The notes beneath the pieces are model-generated. The model saw nothing but the letters and a program-made list of their open reading frames with translations, made no database searches and had not been told where the DNA came from. From NCBI RefSeq assembly GCF_009749525.1, contig NZ_WOAC01000014.1, positions 81,122-145,121 on the forward strand: DNA of 64,000 bases, in the 5' to 3' direction. The DNA comes from Mesorhizobium xinjiangense. Lineage in GTDB: Bacteria; Pseudomonadota; Alphaproteobacteria; Rhizobiales; Rhizobiaceae. The translations under genes and the position numbers were made by a program. Of the stretch, positions 17,996 through 27,775 are shown in pieces; within the stretch, counting starts at the first letter, position 1; every line of letters begins with the position of its first letter.

Positions 17996-18931
17996 ATGAC
18001 GGCCGACCGCCCGCTTCTCGGCATTCTCCTCATGGTTGGGTTCTGCGCGATGGCGCCGCTGGGCGATTCCATTGCCAAGATCCTTGGCGACACGATTCCG
18101 TTGCTGCAGCTTCTGCTCGTGCGCTTTGCCGCGCAGTCGGTCCTTCTTCTGCCGTTCATCCGGTGGGGCGGCCATAGCCTGCGGGTGACGCCGCGCGTGC
18201 TCAAGCTGACGGCGATCCGCACGCTGCTGCACATTGCCGGCATCGGCTCGCTCTTCGCCGCGCTGCGTTATCTGCCGCTCGCCGATGCCACGGCGATCGC
18301 CTTCGTCATGCCCTTCATCATGCTGCTTCTGGGGCATTTCGTGCTGCAAGAGGAGGTCGGGCCCCGTCGCCTGGCAGCCTGCGCGGTCGGCTTCATCGGC
18401 ACCCTTCTGGTCATTCAGCCGAGCTTCGTCGAAGTCGGCTGGCCGGCGCTGCTGCCCCTGCTCGTCGCGCTTTCCTTCGCCTTCTACATGCTCGTCAGCC
18501 GGCAGGTGGCCAAGGAATGCGAGCCGATGGTGCTGCAGACGATCAGCGGCATGATGGCGACGGCCGGCCTTGCCGCCCTGGCTATCTTGACGTTCGGCAG
18601 CGACATACCGGCCCTCGGGATGATCCGGCCGCAGCCGCGCGACGCCTTTCTCCTGGCAGCGATCGGCATCATGGGAACCTTCGCCCACCTGCTCATGACC
18701 TGGTCGCTGCGCTTCGCGCCCTCGGCGACGCTGGCGCCGATGCAGTATCTCGAAATTCCCTTTGCCACCTTTTTCGGATGGCTGATCTTCCACGACCTGC
18801 CCGACGGCCTGGCCGCGCTCGGCATCGCGATCACGATGGGCGCGGGGCTTTATGTCATCTACCGCGAGCGGGTTGCCGCATCCATGCCGCACCGGCCGGC
18901 CGCCGATGGCCCCTTCGCCGGCCAAGGCTGA
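17996..18931 (+). CDS. DMT/EamA family transporter
   Basis: 311 residues with about ten predicted membrane helices in two EamA halves, for example FVMPFIMLLLGHFVLQEE, LLPLLVALSFAFYMLVSRQV and SATLAPMQYLEIPFATFFGW. Such proteins export metabolites; the substrate here is unknown. The gene is 21 bp after pheA and could be cotranscribed with it. Confidence 0.88.
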   Translation: MTADRPLLGILLMVGFCAMAPLGDSIAKILGDTIPLLQLLLVRFAAQSVLLLPFIRWGGHSLRVTPRVLKLTAIRTLLHIAGIGSLFAALRYLPLADATAIAFVMPFIMLLLGHFVLQEEVGPRRLAACAVGFIGTLLVIQPSFVEVGWPALLPLLVALSFAFYMLVSRQVAKECEPMVLQTISGMMATAGLAALAILTFGSDIPALGMIRPQPRDAFLLAAIGIMGTFAHLLMTWSLRFAPSATLAPMQYLEIPFATFFGWLIFHDLPDGLAALGIAITMGAGLYVIYRERVAASMPHRPAADGPFAGQG

Positions 18932-18994
18932 CCGATCGCTTCAAAAAGGGACACCCGCGTCCCGTTGTGCTACGCTTCGGCCAAGGTAGCGGCC

Positions 18995-19798
18995 ATGAAT
19001 AAGCCCCCGGGAGCAAATGCGGATACGCAGGAGCAGTGGCGCGAAGTCCTGACGAAGGGCCACCCGCGCCTGAAGTTCCTCCAGCGCTGCATGCGGCACC
19101 TGCCCGGCCCGCCGCGCTGCAAGATCTGCAACAATCCCTTCGGCGGTGCCGGCGGTTATGTTTGCCGCATGGCGGGATTTCGCCCGTCAAGGAAGAACCC
19201 GCGCATCTGCGCCGCATGCTGCGAGGACATGCCGCTGGGCGGCGCCGAGATCGAGACCGCGATCCTTTTCGCCGATATCCGCAACTCCACCGCTCTTGCC
19301 GAAAGGCTGGGACCGACCGCCTATGCGGAGGCACTCAACCGCTTTTACGCCACGGCGACCGACGTGCTGGTCCGCCATGATGCGACGGTCGACAAGCTGA
19401 TAGGCGACGAGGTGATGGCCTTCTTCATCCCAGGCTTTGCCGGCCCCGATTTCAAGCAGGCCGCCATCCGGGGCGGAATACGCCTGCTCGAGAAGCTGGG
19501 CTATGGCAACGGCGAGCCGTTGCTGCCGGTCGGTGTCGGGATCGACGCCGGCGTCGCCTTTGTCGGCAATGTCGGCGGCGAGGATTTCATCGATTTCACC
19601 GTGCTCGGCGATCCTGTCAACAGAGCCGACCGCATCCAGGCGCTCGCGGCGTCCGGCGAAATCCTCGTCAGCCCCTCCGCCTTTGAGGCGGTCGCAGACG
19701 CCTATCCCGACTGCCGGCCGCGGACGTTCGAACTGCGCGGCAAGTCCGAGCCGGTCAGCCTCTATTCGCTGCCACTCCAATCCCCCGCAACGACCTGA
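18995..19798 (+). CDS. Class III adenylate/guanylate cyclase with N-terminal cysteine-rich module
   Basis: 267 residues. The C-terminal two thirds are a class III cyclase domain: FADIRNSTALAERLG (first metal Asp near 94), TVDKLIGDEVMAFF (base-specifying Lys and second metal Asp near 138), and VLGDPVNRADRIQAL with the Asn and Arg that hold the transition state. These residues are intact, so catalysis is expected; the Lys favours ATP. The N-terminal part has CKIC (42-45) and CAAC (72-75) plus C57 and C76, a likely zinc-ribbon or redox module. No membrane helix is seen. The ATG at 18995 has AAGG upstream. The gene is convergent with nudC. Confidence 0.85.
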   Translation: MNKPPGANADTQEQWREVLTKGHPRLKFLQRCMRHLPGPPRCKICNNPFGGAGGYVCRMAGFRPSRKNPRICAACCEDMPLGGAEIETAILFADIRNSTALAERLGPTAYAEALNRFYATATDVLVRHDATVDKLIGDEVMAFFIPGFAGPDFKQAAIRGGIRLLEKLGYGNGEPLLPVGVGIDAGVAFVGNVGGEDFIDFTVLGDPVNRADRIQALAASGEILVSPSAFEAVADAYPDCRPRTFELRGKSEPVSLYSLPLQSPATT

Positions 19799-19813
19799 AT
19801 CGCCGCGGCCGTC

Positions 19814-20761
19814 TCACGAATCGCTTTCGGCCCAGGCCTTGATCAGGTGGTGCGCGATGGCCCCCGGCGGGGGGACGGCAAGGCCGTCGCGATGCGTCCC
19901 CGACAGCATGGCGCGAACCTCCTCGCGGGGGAACCAGCGGCAATCCTCCAACTCATCCTCGTCGCGTCGTATGTCGCGGTCGAGCGCCTCGCCGAAGCAG
20001 CCGATCATCAGCGAATGCGGGAACGGCCAGGGCTGGCTGGCATGGTAGACGACGCGGCCAATGCGCAGGCCGGACTCCTCGAAAGTCTCGCGCCTGACCG
20101 CGTTCTCGATCGTCTCGCCGGGCTCGATGAAGCCGGCGAGACAGGAATACATGTTCGGCTGGAAATGCGGGCTGCGGCCGAGAACGCAGGCATCGGCACG
20201 CACCGCCAGCATGATCGCCACGGGATCGGTGCGCGGGAAGTGCTGGGCCTGGCAGTTCGGGCAGACGCGCTTGCAGCCGGCGGCGCGCATCTCGCTCGGA
20301 TTGCCGCAGCGCGAACAGAAGCGGTGGCTGGAGTGCCAGGCGAGAAGCGATGCGGCCTGCGCCAGCGCGCCGAGATCGGCCACCGACAACAGGCCCTGGA
20401 TAAAGACCGAGCGGTAGTCGATCGCCTTGATCGTATCGGGCAGAGCCTCCGGTTCGATGCCGGCTGGCGCGCCCAGCACCGGCGCGCCCGCCGCATTCCA
20501 GCCCATAAGCACGGCATGTTTCAGCTTTGCCGACAATTCCTTCGCCTGCGCGATGTCGTGCCACGGCTGCAAACCGTCCGTGCCGTGCCTGAGATAGGCG
20601 CGGCCGCCACGCATGAGCATCAGCCGCGCCGCGGGATCGGCGAGCGCCTTTGTCACACCGTCGTCTTCGCGCTTCTCCGACAGGCTCTCGATCTCGTTGC
20701 CGGCAAACCCGACGAATTGGCTCGGCTCGCGCGGCGGCGCGTCGAAAAGGCGAAACGGCAT
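19814..20761 (-). CDS. nudC: NAD(+) diphosphatase NudC
   Basis: 315 residues. A four-cysteine zinc ribbon (FCSRCGNPSE ... CKRVCPNCQAQ) precedes the Nudix box GFIEPGETIENAVRRETFEE and SG, which matches the Gx5Ex7REUxEExGU rule. The following QPWPFPHSLM is the NudC-specific array. The enzyme hydrolyses NADH and, in E. coli, removes NAD caps from RNA. The ATG at 20761 has GGGAG five bases upstream. The open frame on this strand extends nearly 3 kb further upstream, but only this part has family features. Confidence 0.95.
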   Translation of the reverse strand: MPFRLFDAPPREPSQFVGFAGNEIESLSEKREDDGVTKALADPAARLMLMRGGRAYLRHGTDGLQPWHDIAQAKELSAKLKHAVLMGWNAAGAPVLGAPAGIEPEALPDTIKAIDYRSVFIQGLLSVADLGALAQAASLLAWHSSHRFCSRCGNPSEMRAAGCKRVCPNCQAQHFPRTDPVAIMLAVRADACVLGRSPHFQPNMYSCLAGFIEPGETIENAVRRETFEESGLRIGRVVYHASQPWPFPHSLMIGCFGEALDRDIRRDEDELEDCRWFPREEVRAMLSGTHRDGLAVPPPGAIAHHLIKAWAESDS

Positions 20762-20784
20762 GAATTCTCCCGGATGAATATTGC

Positions 20785-21204
20785 CTACATCGCCTGACGC
20801 ACGGCTTCGGCAAACTGATGGATATCTTCGCGGCGATAGGGCCGGCGCACGCCATGCCCCCAGACCGGGCCCGGCCAGTTCGGATCGCCTTCCGAACGCG
20901 CGATCACATGCACATGGAGCTGGCGGACCATGTTGCCCAGCGCGCCGATGTTGATCTTGGTGCAGCCGGTGACCTGCTTCAACGCCTGGGCGACCATTGT
21001 GCTCTCGAAAGTCAGCATGGTCTGATCGAGCGGGGTGAGTTCGTGCATTTCCTCCACGCCCGGGCGTTGCGGGACAAGCAGCAGCCAGGGCCAGCGGCAA
21101 TCGTCCATGACCCTGAGCTCGCACAAGCCGAGCCACATGACCGGCATGCTGTCGGCATGCAGGACCTTGTCGAGCTCGAAGCCTCTTTTCTGCCCTTTGA
21201 GCAT
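20785..21204 (-). CDS. HIT-family nucleotide hydrolase/transferase
   Basis: 139 residues with the histidine-triad core NMVRQLHVHVIARSEGDPNW and the upstream strand INIGALGN. The family hydrolyses or transfers nucleotide monophosphates from dinucleotide or AMP-conjugated substrates. It lies 23 bp upstream of nudC on the same strand, a natural pairing of nucleotide-metabolism genes. The substrate is unknown. Confidence 0.88.
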   Translation of the reverse strand: MLKGQKRGFELDKVLHADSMPVMWLGLCELRVMDDCRWPWLLLVPQRPGVEEMHELTPLDQTMLTFESTMVAQALKQVTGCTKINIGALGNMVRQLHVHVIARSEGDPNWPGPVWGHGVRRPYRREDIHQFAEAVRQAM

Positions 21205-21320
21205 GCACGTGTTCCCGTTCGTAATGAGAAGCTAGATTGAGGCGCCTGTCGCCGCAAGACTTTCGTGCTGCGGCGCGCGAGGACGTGATCGCCGCGCGCA
21301 GCCGAATCCCGCAACGGCTC

Positions 21321-21349
21321 TTGCATTTGCCGCGCCAATTGACGATATG
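21321..21349 (+). promoter_or_regulatory. Probable promoter of the SRP RNA gene
   Basis: TTGCAT at 21321-21326 and GATATG at 21344-21349 are separated by exactly 17 bp. The expected start of transcription, about 7 bases downstream, coincides with the first paired base of the SRP RNA (21356). Confidence 0.6.
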
Positions 21350-21355
21350 GGGATC

Positions 21356-21457
21356 GGGAGGTTGGTGGTGGACGAGCCACTCGCCAACCGGGTCAGATCC
21401 GGAAGGAAGCAGCCCTAACGAGCCACGGCACGGGTCATCGTGCCAGCCTCCCACCTC
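21356..21457 (+). ncRNA. ffs: Signal recognition particle 4.5S RNA
   Basis: The conserved apical domain is seen at 21393-21412, with the GGTCAG...GGAAGGAAGCAGCC core that binds Ffh. The ends pair: GGGAGG at 21356-21361 with CCTCCC at 21447-21452. The length of about 100 nt is right for the short bacterial form. It lies upstream of dnaX, a common alphaproteobacterial location. The exact 3' end is uncertain; a T-rich stretch follows. Confidence 0.9.
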
Positions 21458-21550
21458 TTTCCCCGCCCCCGCATTGACGGCCGGCGTTCCCCGCGCAAGA
21501 GTTCCGGCTCTGTGGAAACGAGTCTTGCAAGACGGAGCGACATTCGAGCC

Positions 21551-23389
21551 ATGAGCGAGGCCGGCACAGCCGACAGGTCGAAAACGGACGGCGCCTATCG
21601 CGTTCTGGCGCGCAAGTACCGGCCGACCAATTTCTCCGAACTCATCGGCCAGGAGCCGATGGTGCGCACGCTGACTAATGCGTTTGCCGCCGGACGGATC
21701 GCCCAGGCCTGGATGCTCACCGGCGTGCGCGGCGTCGGCAAGACGACCACGGCCCGCATTCTCGCACGAGCTTTGAATTACAGGACGGCGGAGATCGACC
21801 AGCCGACGATCGACCTCACCGTGGAGGGCGAGCACTGCCGGGCGATCATGGAAGGCCGCCATGTCGACGTGATCGAGATGGACGCCGCCTCGCATACCGG
21901 CGTCGACAATATGCGCGAACTGCTCGAGCAGGTGCGCTATGCGCCGGTTGCGGCGCGCTACAAGGTCTACATCATCGACGAGGTGCACATGCTGTCCGGC
22001 GGCGCCTTCAACGCCATGTTGAAGACGCTGGAAGAACCGCCGCCGCATGTGAAGTTCATCTTCGCCACGACCGAGATCCGCAAGGTGCCTATCACCATCC
22101 TGTCGCGCTGCCAGCGTTTCGACCTTCGCCGCATCGATGCGACCGTGATTGCCGAGGATCTCAAGCGCATCGCCGGCCTGGAAAACATCGCGGCCGAGGA
22201 CGAAGCGCTCGCCATGGTGGCCCGGGCGGCCGAAGGCTCGATGCGCGATGCGCAGTCGATCTTCGACCAGGCGATCGCCCACAGCGCCGGCAAGGTCACC
22301 GCCGAAACGGTGCGCTCCATGCTCGGGCTTGCCGACCGCGCGCGCGTGGTCGACCTGTTCGAGCATCTCATGAGCGGCAATGTCGCTGCCGCGCTGGCCG
22401 AATACCGCTCGCAATACGACGCCGGCGCCGATCCGGCGGTCGTGCTGACCGACCTTGCCGAATTCAACCACCTCGTCACCCGCATCCGCTTCGTTCCCGA
22501 TGCCGCGCACGACGCTTCCCTGACCGAGGAGGAACGCCGACGCGGCGAGGAATTCGCCGGCAAGCTCTCCGTGCGCGTGCTCTCGCGCGCCTGGCAGATG
22601 CTGCTCAAGGGCATTTCGGAGGTCCAGAACGCACACCGGCCGGTGAGCGCCGGCGAGATGGTGCTTATCCGCATCGCGCATGCGGCCGATCTGCCGACGC
22701 TCGACGAGGCGCTGAAATCGCTCGAAAGCGGCGACCGGGTGGCTGCCGACGTCCCGCGGCCGGACCCCGCTCCGGTCGGCGCGCCAGGCAATGGCGGCGC
22801 TGGCGGCGGCGCAGGTGCGACCGCGGTGGCGAACCGGCACGTCGTATCCTCGGGCAACGGCAATGCCCCGGCCATGCGTCTGGTCGAGCCGTCGCCGGCC
22901 GCCGCGCCGTCGCCGGTCGCCGCGCCGGAACCGCCGCCGCAGCCGGAAGAGCCACAAGTGCCGATCGCCTCGCTGGAGGACGTCGCAGCCCTTGCCGACG
23001 CCAATCGCGACATGGCCTTCAAGGTCCAGCTCAAGCGTTGCGTGCGCCTGGTGCGCATCGAGCCCGGATTGCTCGAGGTGAGCCTTACCGAGGACGCGCC
23101 GAAGACGCTGCTCAACGATCTGACGACGCGGCTGAAGAGCTGGAGCGGGCGCAACTGGTTCGTATCCCTGTCGCGCGAACCGGGCGGCGAGACCCTGGCC
23201 GAGATCGAGGATAACCGGCGCGAGAGCGCCATCGTCGACGCCAAGGCCGATCCGACGGTGGCGGCGGTGCTGGCGCGCTTTCCAGGCGCCCGCATTACCG
23301 ATGTGCGCATCTTCGAGGCCGAGGATGAGTTGAACCCGGCGGACATTGCCGACGACGGCGACATTGACGATGATGACGACGAACTTTGA
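21551..23389 (+). CDS. dnaX: DNA polymerase III subunit gamma/tau
   Basis: About 612 residues: the clamp-loader ATPase that links the replicative polymerase to the helicase. Walker A is TGVRGVGKTTTARILARALN; Walker B is YIIDEVHMLSGGAFNAMLKT; sensor 1 is FIFATTEIRK. The collar region follows, then a Pro/Ala/Gly-rich linker (about 405-470) and a tau-type C-terminal domain with an Asp-rich end. The usual four-cysteine zinc module after Walker A is absent: only one Cys remains in GEHCRAIMEGRHVDV, the alphaproteobacterial form. The ATG at 21551 is chosen by homology of MSEAGTADRS to the usual short leader; the frame opens earlier. ybaB follows 21 bp downstream. Confidence 0.95.
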   Translation: MSEAGTADRSKTDGAYRVLARKYRPTNFSELIGQEPMVRTLTNAFAAGRIAQAWMLTGVRGVGKTTTARILARALNYRTAEIDQPTIDLTVEGEHCRAIMEGRHVDVIEMDAASHTGVDNMRELLEQVRYAPVAARYKVYIIDEVHMLSGGAFNAMLKTLEEPPPHVKFIFATTEIRKVPITILSRCQRFDLRRIDATVIAEDLKRIAGLENIAAEDEALAMVARAAEGSMRDAQSIFDQAIAHSAGKVTAETVRSMLGLADRARVVDLFEHLMSGNVAAALAEYRSQYDAGADPAVVLTDLAEFNHLVTRIRFVPDAAHDASLTEEERRRGEEFAGKLSVRVLSRAWQMLLKGISEVQNAHRPVSAGEMVLIRIAHAADLPTLDEALKSLESGDRVAADVPRPDPAPVGAPGNGGAGGGAGATAVANRHVVSSGNGNAPAMRLVEPSPAAAPSPVAAPEPPPQPEEPQVPIASLEDVAALADANRDMAFKVQLKRCVRLVRIEPGLLEVSLTEDAPKTLLNDLTTRLKSWSGRNWFVSLSREPGGETLAEIEDNRRESAIVDAKADPTVAAVLARFPGARITDVRIFEAEDELNPADIADDGDIDDDDDEL

Positions 23390-23410
23390 ACAGACCGCGA
23401 GGATAGCGAG

Positions 23411-23734
23411 ATGAAAGATCTGATGGGCCTGATGGGAAAGGCCAAGGAAATGCAGGCCAAGTTCGAGGCCATGCAGGAAGAGGTCGCCAGTCTCGAGGCC
23501 ACCGGTCAGGCCGGCGGCGGGCTGGTCAGCGTGACGCTGTCGGGCAAGGGCGAGATGAAGTCCTTGAAGGTCGACCCGTCGCTTTTCAAGGAAGAGGAAA
23601 TCGAGATTCTCGAGGACTTGATCCTCGCCGCGCACAACGACGCCAAGGCCAAGATCGAGGCGCTGATGCAGGAAAAGAGCAAGGACCTGACGGCCGGCCT
23701 GCCGATCCCACCCGGATTCAAGCTGCCGTTCTGA
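23411..23734 (+). CDS. YbaB/EbfC family nucleoid-associated protein
   Basis: 107 residues, full length. The start [20 protein letters not shown] is a coiled helix typical of the family, and the central strand region is [20 protein letters not shown]. It forms tweezers-like dimers that bind DNA. It is coupled to dnaX as in most bacteria, although recR, which usually follows, is not here. Confidence 0.93.
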   Translation: MKDLMGLMGKAKEMQAKFEAMQEEVASLEATGQAGGGLVSVTLSGKGEMKSLKVDPSLFKEEEIEILEDLILAAHNDAKAKIEALMQEKSKDLTAGLPIPPGFKLPF

Positions 23735-23804
23735 GGCTGGCGCGGCGTCATCTTCAATTCTTTTGAAGTATCCCTGCCTTGGCTCTCGCAAAAGCTGAAC
23801 CTAC

Positions 23805-24794
<990 letters not shown>

Positions 24795-24800
24795 GGCCGG

Positions 24801-25802
24801 TTACAGCCTGTTCGGCAACACGCGGTCGGGCGGGCGGTGCCCGTCGAAGAAGGTGCGAATGTTGATGAGCACCTTGTCGCCCATGTCGATGCGGCCCTCG
24901 ATGGTGGCCGAGCCCATATGGGGCAGGAGCACGATCTTTCCCTTGGCGGCGAGCTTCACCAGCTTCGGATTGACGGCCGGTTCGTGCTCGAAGACATCGA
25001 GCCCGGCGCCGGCCAGCTTGCCCGCCTCGACCATCTCGATCAGCGCCTTCTCGTCGATGATCTCGCCGCGCGCAGTATTGACGATGTAGGACGTCGGCTG
25101 CATCAGCGCGAGACGGCGCGCCGAAAGCAGATGGAACGTGGCCGGCGTCGAGGGACAGTTGACCGAGATGATGTCCATGCGGGCGAGCATCTGGTCGAGG
25201 CTTTCCCAATAGGTCGCCTCCAACTCGTCTTCGATGTCCGGCATGACGCGGTTGCGGTTGTGATAGTGGATCGACAAGCCGAAGGCCTTGGCGCGGCGGG
25301 CCACGGCCGTGCCGATGCGCCCCATGCCGACAATCCCGAGACGCTTGCCCCAGATGCGGTGCCCGAGCATCCAAGTCGGCGACCAGCCGTTCCACTTGCC
25401 GTCGGCGCCCAGTATGTTGGCGCCCTCTATGAGGCGGCGCGGGACGGTCAGGATAAGGCCCATCGTCATGTCGGCCGTGTCCTCGGTCAGGACGTTCGGC
25501 GTATTGGTGACGGCTATTCCCTTCTCGGAAGCGGCCTCGACGTCGATATGGTCGACCCCGTTGCCGAAATTGGCGATCAGCTTGAGCTGCGGACCGGCCT
25601 GGGCGATCAGCGCGGCATCTATGCGGTCGGTGATGGTCGGCACGAGAACCTCGGCCTCCTTGACCGAAGCAACAAGCTCGGGCTGGGTCAGCGGCTTGTC
25701 GTCGATGTTCAGCCGGGTGTCGAAAAGCTCGCGCATGCGGGTTTCGACGGGATCCGGCAGCTTCCGCGTGATGACCACCAAAGGTTTTTTTCTGCCCGCC
25801 AT
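24801..25802 (-). CDS. 2-hydroxyacid dehydrogenase (D-glycerate/glyoxylate reductase type)
   Basis: 333 residues with the full D-isomer 2-hydroxyacid dehydrogenase layout: NAD motif LGIVGMGRIGTAVARRAKAF, catalytic Arg in NTARGEIIDEKAL, Glu in LDVFEHEPAVN and His in LLPHMGSATIEGR. It is of the GyaR type, which interconverts glyoxylate or hydroxypyruvate with glycolate or glycerate. The ATG at 25802 has GAGGA upstream; the frame opens at 25844. It is convergent with the LLM gene, which ends 6 bp away, and divergent from the SH3 gene. It is a different subfamily from the dehydrogenase at 5465. Confidence 0.9.
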   Translation of the reverse strand: MAGRKKPLVVITRKLPDPVETRMRELFDTRLNIDDKPLTQPELVASVKEAEVLVPTITDRIDAALIAQAGPQLKLIANFGNGVDHIDVEAASEKGIAVTNTPNVLTEDTADMTMGLILTVPRRLIEGANILGADGKWNGWSPTWMLGHRIWGKRLGIVGMGRIGTAVARRAKAFGLSIHYHNRNRVMPDIEDELEATYWESLDQMLARMDIISVNCPSTPATFHLLSARRLALMQPTSYIVNTARGEIIDEKALIEMVEAGKLAGAGLDVFEHEPAVNPKLVKLAAKGKIVLLPHMGSATIEGRIDMGDKVLINIRTFFDGHRPPDRVLPNRL

Positions 25803-25953
25803 CGTTTCCTCGCGTCCGGGTCCTGTTGAGACCTCTTTAACCAAGACAGGCGATAGTCGAAAGCCGTATCAGCCCGGCTCCTGTGTACCAACAGGTCCGG
25901 GCAATGACAAAGAAAAACAGGTCTGCGCGCCAGTCCCTTCCCGGGCGCGCCTC

Positions 25954-26532
25954 ATGGAAAGAGGAATGCAATTGTCTCGCTACGTGTCGCTTCGCCTGAT
26001 TGTCAGCGCCGCGCTCGTGGGGCTTGCCGTCGCCACGCTGCCCACACTTTCCGGCTTCGACGGCAAAGCCGTGGCGCAGACGGTTACGCGTGGACCGAGC
26101 GGCCTGCCGCTGCCACGATTCGTCAGCCTCAAGGCGAGCCGGGCCAACCTGCGCGTCGGTCCGGGCCGCTCCTATTCGGTGGACTGGATGTATATGAAGT
26201 CCGGCCTGCCGATGGAGATCATCCAGGAATACGGCAACTGGCGCCGGGTGCGCGATTCGGAAGGCACCGAAGGGTGGATCAACCAGTCGCTGCTATCGGG
26301 CCGGCGGACCGGCCTCGTCACACCCTGGAACCGCGACAAGGATACGGTGATCAATCTGCTCCAAGAACCCGACGAGGGAGCGCGCGTCGTGGCGGTGCTG
26401 CAACCCGGCACGCTGGGCACGATCAGTGCCTGCAACGGGAGTTGGTGCGAGATGCGCTTCGACGGCCATGAGGGCTGGATCGGCCAGACACAGATCTGGG
26501 GCGCCTATCCGGATGAGCGGATCACCGACTGA
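25954..26532 (+). CDS. Secreted SH3-domain protein
   Basis: About 192 residues. An N-terminal signal (LSRYVSLRLIVSAALVGLAV) ends near an Ala-Gln cleavage site (GKAVAQ). Two bacterial SH3 repeats follow, SLKASRANLRVGPGRSYSVD ... RRVRDSEGTEGWINQ and then VINLLQEPDEGARVVAVLQP ... CEMRFDGHEGWIGQ. Such proteins are periplasmic, often bound to cell wall. The start is ambiguous: ATG 25954 has no clear ribosome site, ATG 25966 abuts an AGAGGA, and a TTG at 25972 has the best spacing. It converges on irr, 19 bp away. Confidence 0.85.
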   Translation: MERGMQLSRYVSLRLIVSAALVGLAVATLPTLSGFDGKAVAQTVTRGPSGLPLPRFVSLKASRANLRVGPGRSYSVDWMYMKSGLPMEIIQEYGNWRRVRDSEGTEGWINQSLLSGRRTGLVTPWNRDKDTVINLLQEPDEGARVVAVLQPGTLGTISACNGSWCEMRFDGHEGWIGQTQIWGAYPDERITD

Positions 26533-26551
26533 TCCGCCGCGGCCGCATGTT

Positions 26552-26974
26552 TCAGCCGCGCTTGTGCCGCAGCCGCACCACGATGTCGATATTGGCGATT
26601 TCCATGCCTTCCGGCGGTTCCGGGAGGTTGGTCACCGTGACCGGTCCGCCGGCGATATCGAGCAGGGTGTTGTCACTCTCGATATAGAAATGGTGATGGT
26701 CCGACGTGTTGGTGTCGAAATAGGTCTTGGCACCCTCCACCGCGACAATGCGCAGCATGCCCGCTTCGGTGAACTGGTGCAGCGTGTTGTAAACGGTGGC
26801 GAGCGAAACCGGGAAGCCGGCCGCCAGTGCCTCTTCGTGCAGTTCTTCTGCCGCGAGATGACGGTCGCCCTTGGCAAACAGCAGGCCGGCCAGCGCCACG
26901 CGCTGCCGCGTCGGACGCAAGCCGGCCGACCGCACCTTGGCGGTCACTTCCGTTTCGTCGATCCGTTCCTGCAT
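26552..26974 (-). CDS. irr: Iron response regulator Irr (Fur family)
   Basis: About 140 residues of the Fur superfamily: winged helix (GLRPTRQRVALAGLLFAKGD, SLATVYNTLHQFTEAG) and a dimerisation domain with TSDHHHFYIES. The HHH triplet (residues 93-95) is the heme-binding site of Irr proteins. The N-terminal heme regulatory motif known from Bradyrhizobium Irr (a GCPW-type Cys-Pro) is absent. Irr represses or activates iron genes through ICE boxes when heme is low. The ATG at 26974 is preferred over an upstream TTG at 26989. It is divergent from fabA, a synteny conserved in Rhizobiales. A matching ICE box precedes mbfA in this window. Confidence 0.92.
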   Translation of the reverse strand: MQERIDETEVTAKVRSAGLRPTRQRVALAGLLFAKGDRHLAAEELHEEALAAGFPVSLATVYNTLHQFTEAGMLRIVAVEGAKTYFDTNTSDHHHFYIESDNTLLDIAGGPVTVTNLPEPPEGMEIANIDIVVRLRHKRG

Positions 26975-27213
26975 ATGGTCCCGTTCCAATATCCGATGGG
27001 CGCACGCACATCGCGGTGCATATCAACGCCGATGCAGCAATCCCCTCCACAGCATATATTCCGTCGGCAATTGCAGATCAATAGCACCACATTGACCCGT
27101 GCCCCGCATCACGATAAGCGCAGGCATCGGTTTTCGGCTGCCAGCCGTCCGTGCTAGTGATGCAATCGACAAAGATCGGCAGAGTGCCGACGGGGACGAG
27201 CGGGAAGGATTCA

Positions 27214-27726
27214 ATGTCGGACAGAAAATCCAGCTTCGGGTATGAAGAGCTTCTCGCATGCGCCAGGGGAGACCTGTTCGGCCCCGGCAATGCCCAATTG
27301 CCGGCCCCGCCAATGCTGATGTTCGACCGCATCACCGAGGTGAGCGAGGAAGGCGGAGAATTCGGCAAGGGCTTCATCCGGGCCGAATTCGACATCAAGC
27401 CGGATCTCTGGTTCTTCCCCTGCCATTTCATCGGCAATCCGGTCATGCCCGGCTGTCTCGGGCTTGATGCGCTGTGGCAGATGACAGGCTTCTTCCTCGG
27501 CTGGCTCGGCCTGCCCGGCAAGGGCATGGCGCTGTCGACGGGCGAGGTCAAGTTCAAGGGCATGGTCACGCCGGACGTCAAGAAGGTCGAATACGGCGTC
27601 GATTTCAAGCGCATCATGCGCGGGCGGCTCGTGCTGGGGATCGCCGACGGCTGGTTGAAGGCCGACGGAGAACCCATCTATCAGGCCACCGACCTGAAGG
27701 TCGGTTTGTCCAAACAGGAAGCATGA
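27214..27726 (+). CDS. fabA: 3-hydroxydecanoyl-[ACP] dehydratase/isomerase
   Basis: 170 residues. The active-site region [20 protein letters not shown] contains the His and, further on, the Asp of the FabA hot-dog fold. FabA dehydrates 3-hydroxydecanoyl-ACP and isomerises it to the cis-3 form, which commits carbon to unsaturated fatty acids. The ATG at 27214 has GGAAGGA five bases upstream and is preferred to an in-frame ATG at 27151. fabB and fabI follow in the same operon. Confidence 0.96.
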   Translation: MSDRKSSFGYEELLACARGDLFGPGNAQLPAPPMLMFDRITEVSEEGGEFGKGFIRAEFDIKPDLWFFPCHFIGNPVMPGCLGLDALWQMTGFFLGWLGLPGKGMALSTGEVKFKGMVTPDVKKVEYGVDFKRIMRGRLVLGIADGWLKADGEPIYQATDLKVGLSKQEA

Positions 27727-27775
27727 ACCGGATTCACATACGGGCATCCTGCCTCCAGCCTCCAAGGAGAGCCAC

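Noticed and set aside
19814..23791. A minus-strand open frame of 1325 codons across nudC, the SRP RNA and all of dnaX
   Set aside because: Only the nudC part has family motifs. The rest is antisense to a well-supported dnaX and ffs, and long antisense frames are common in high-GC DNA.
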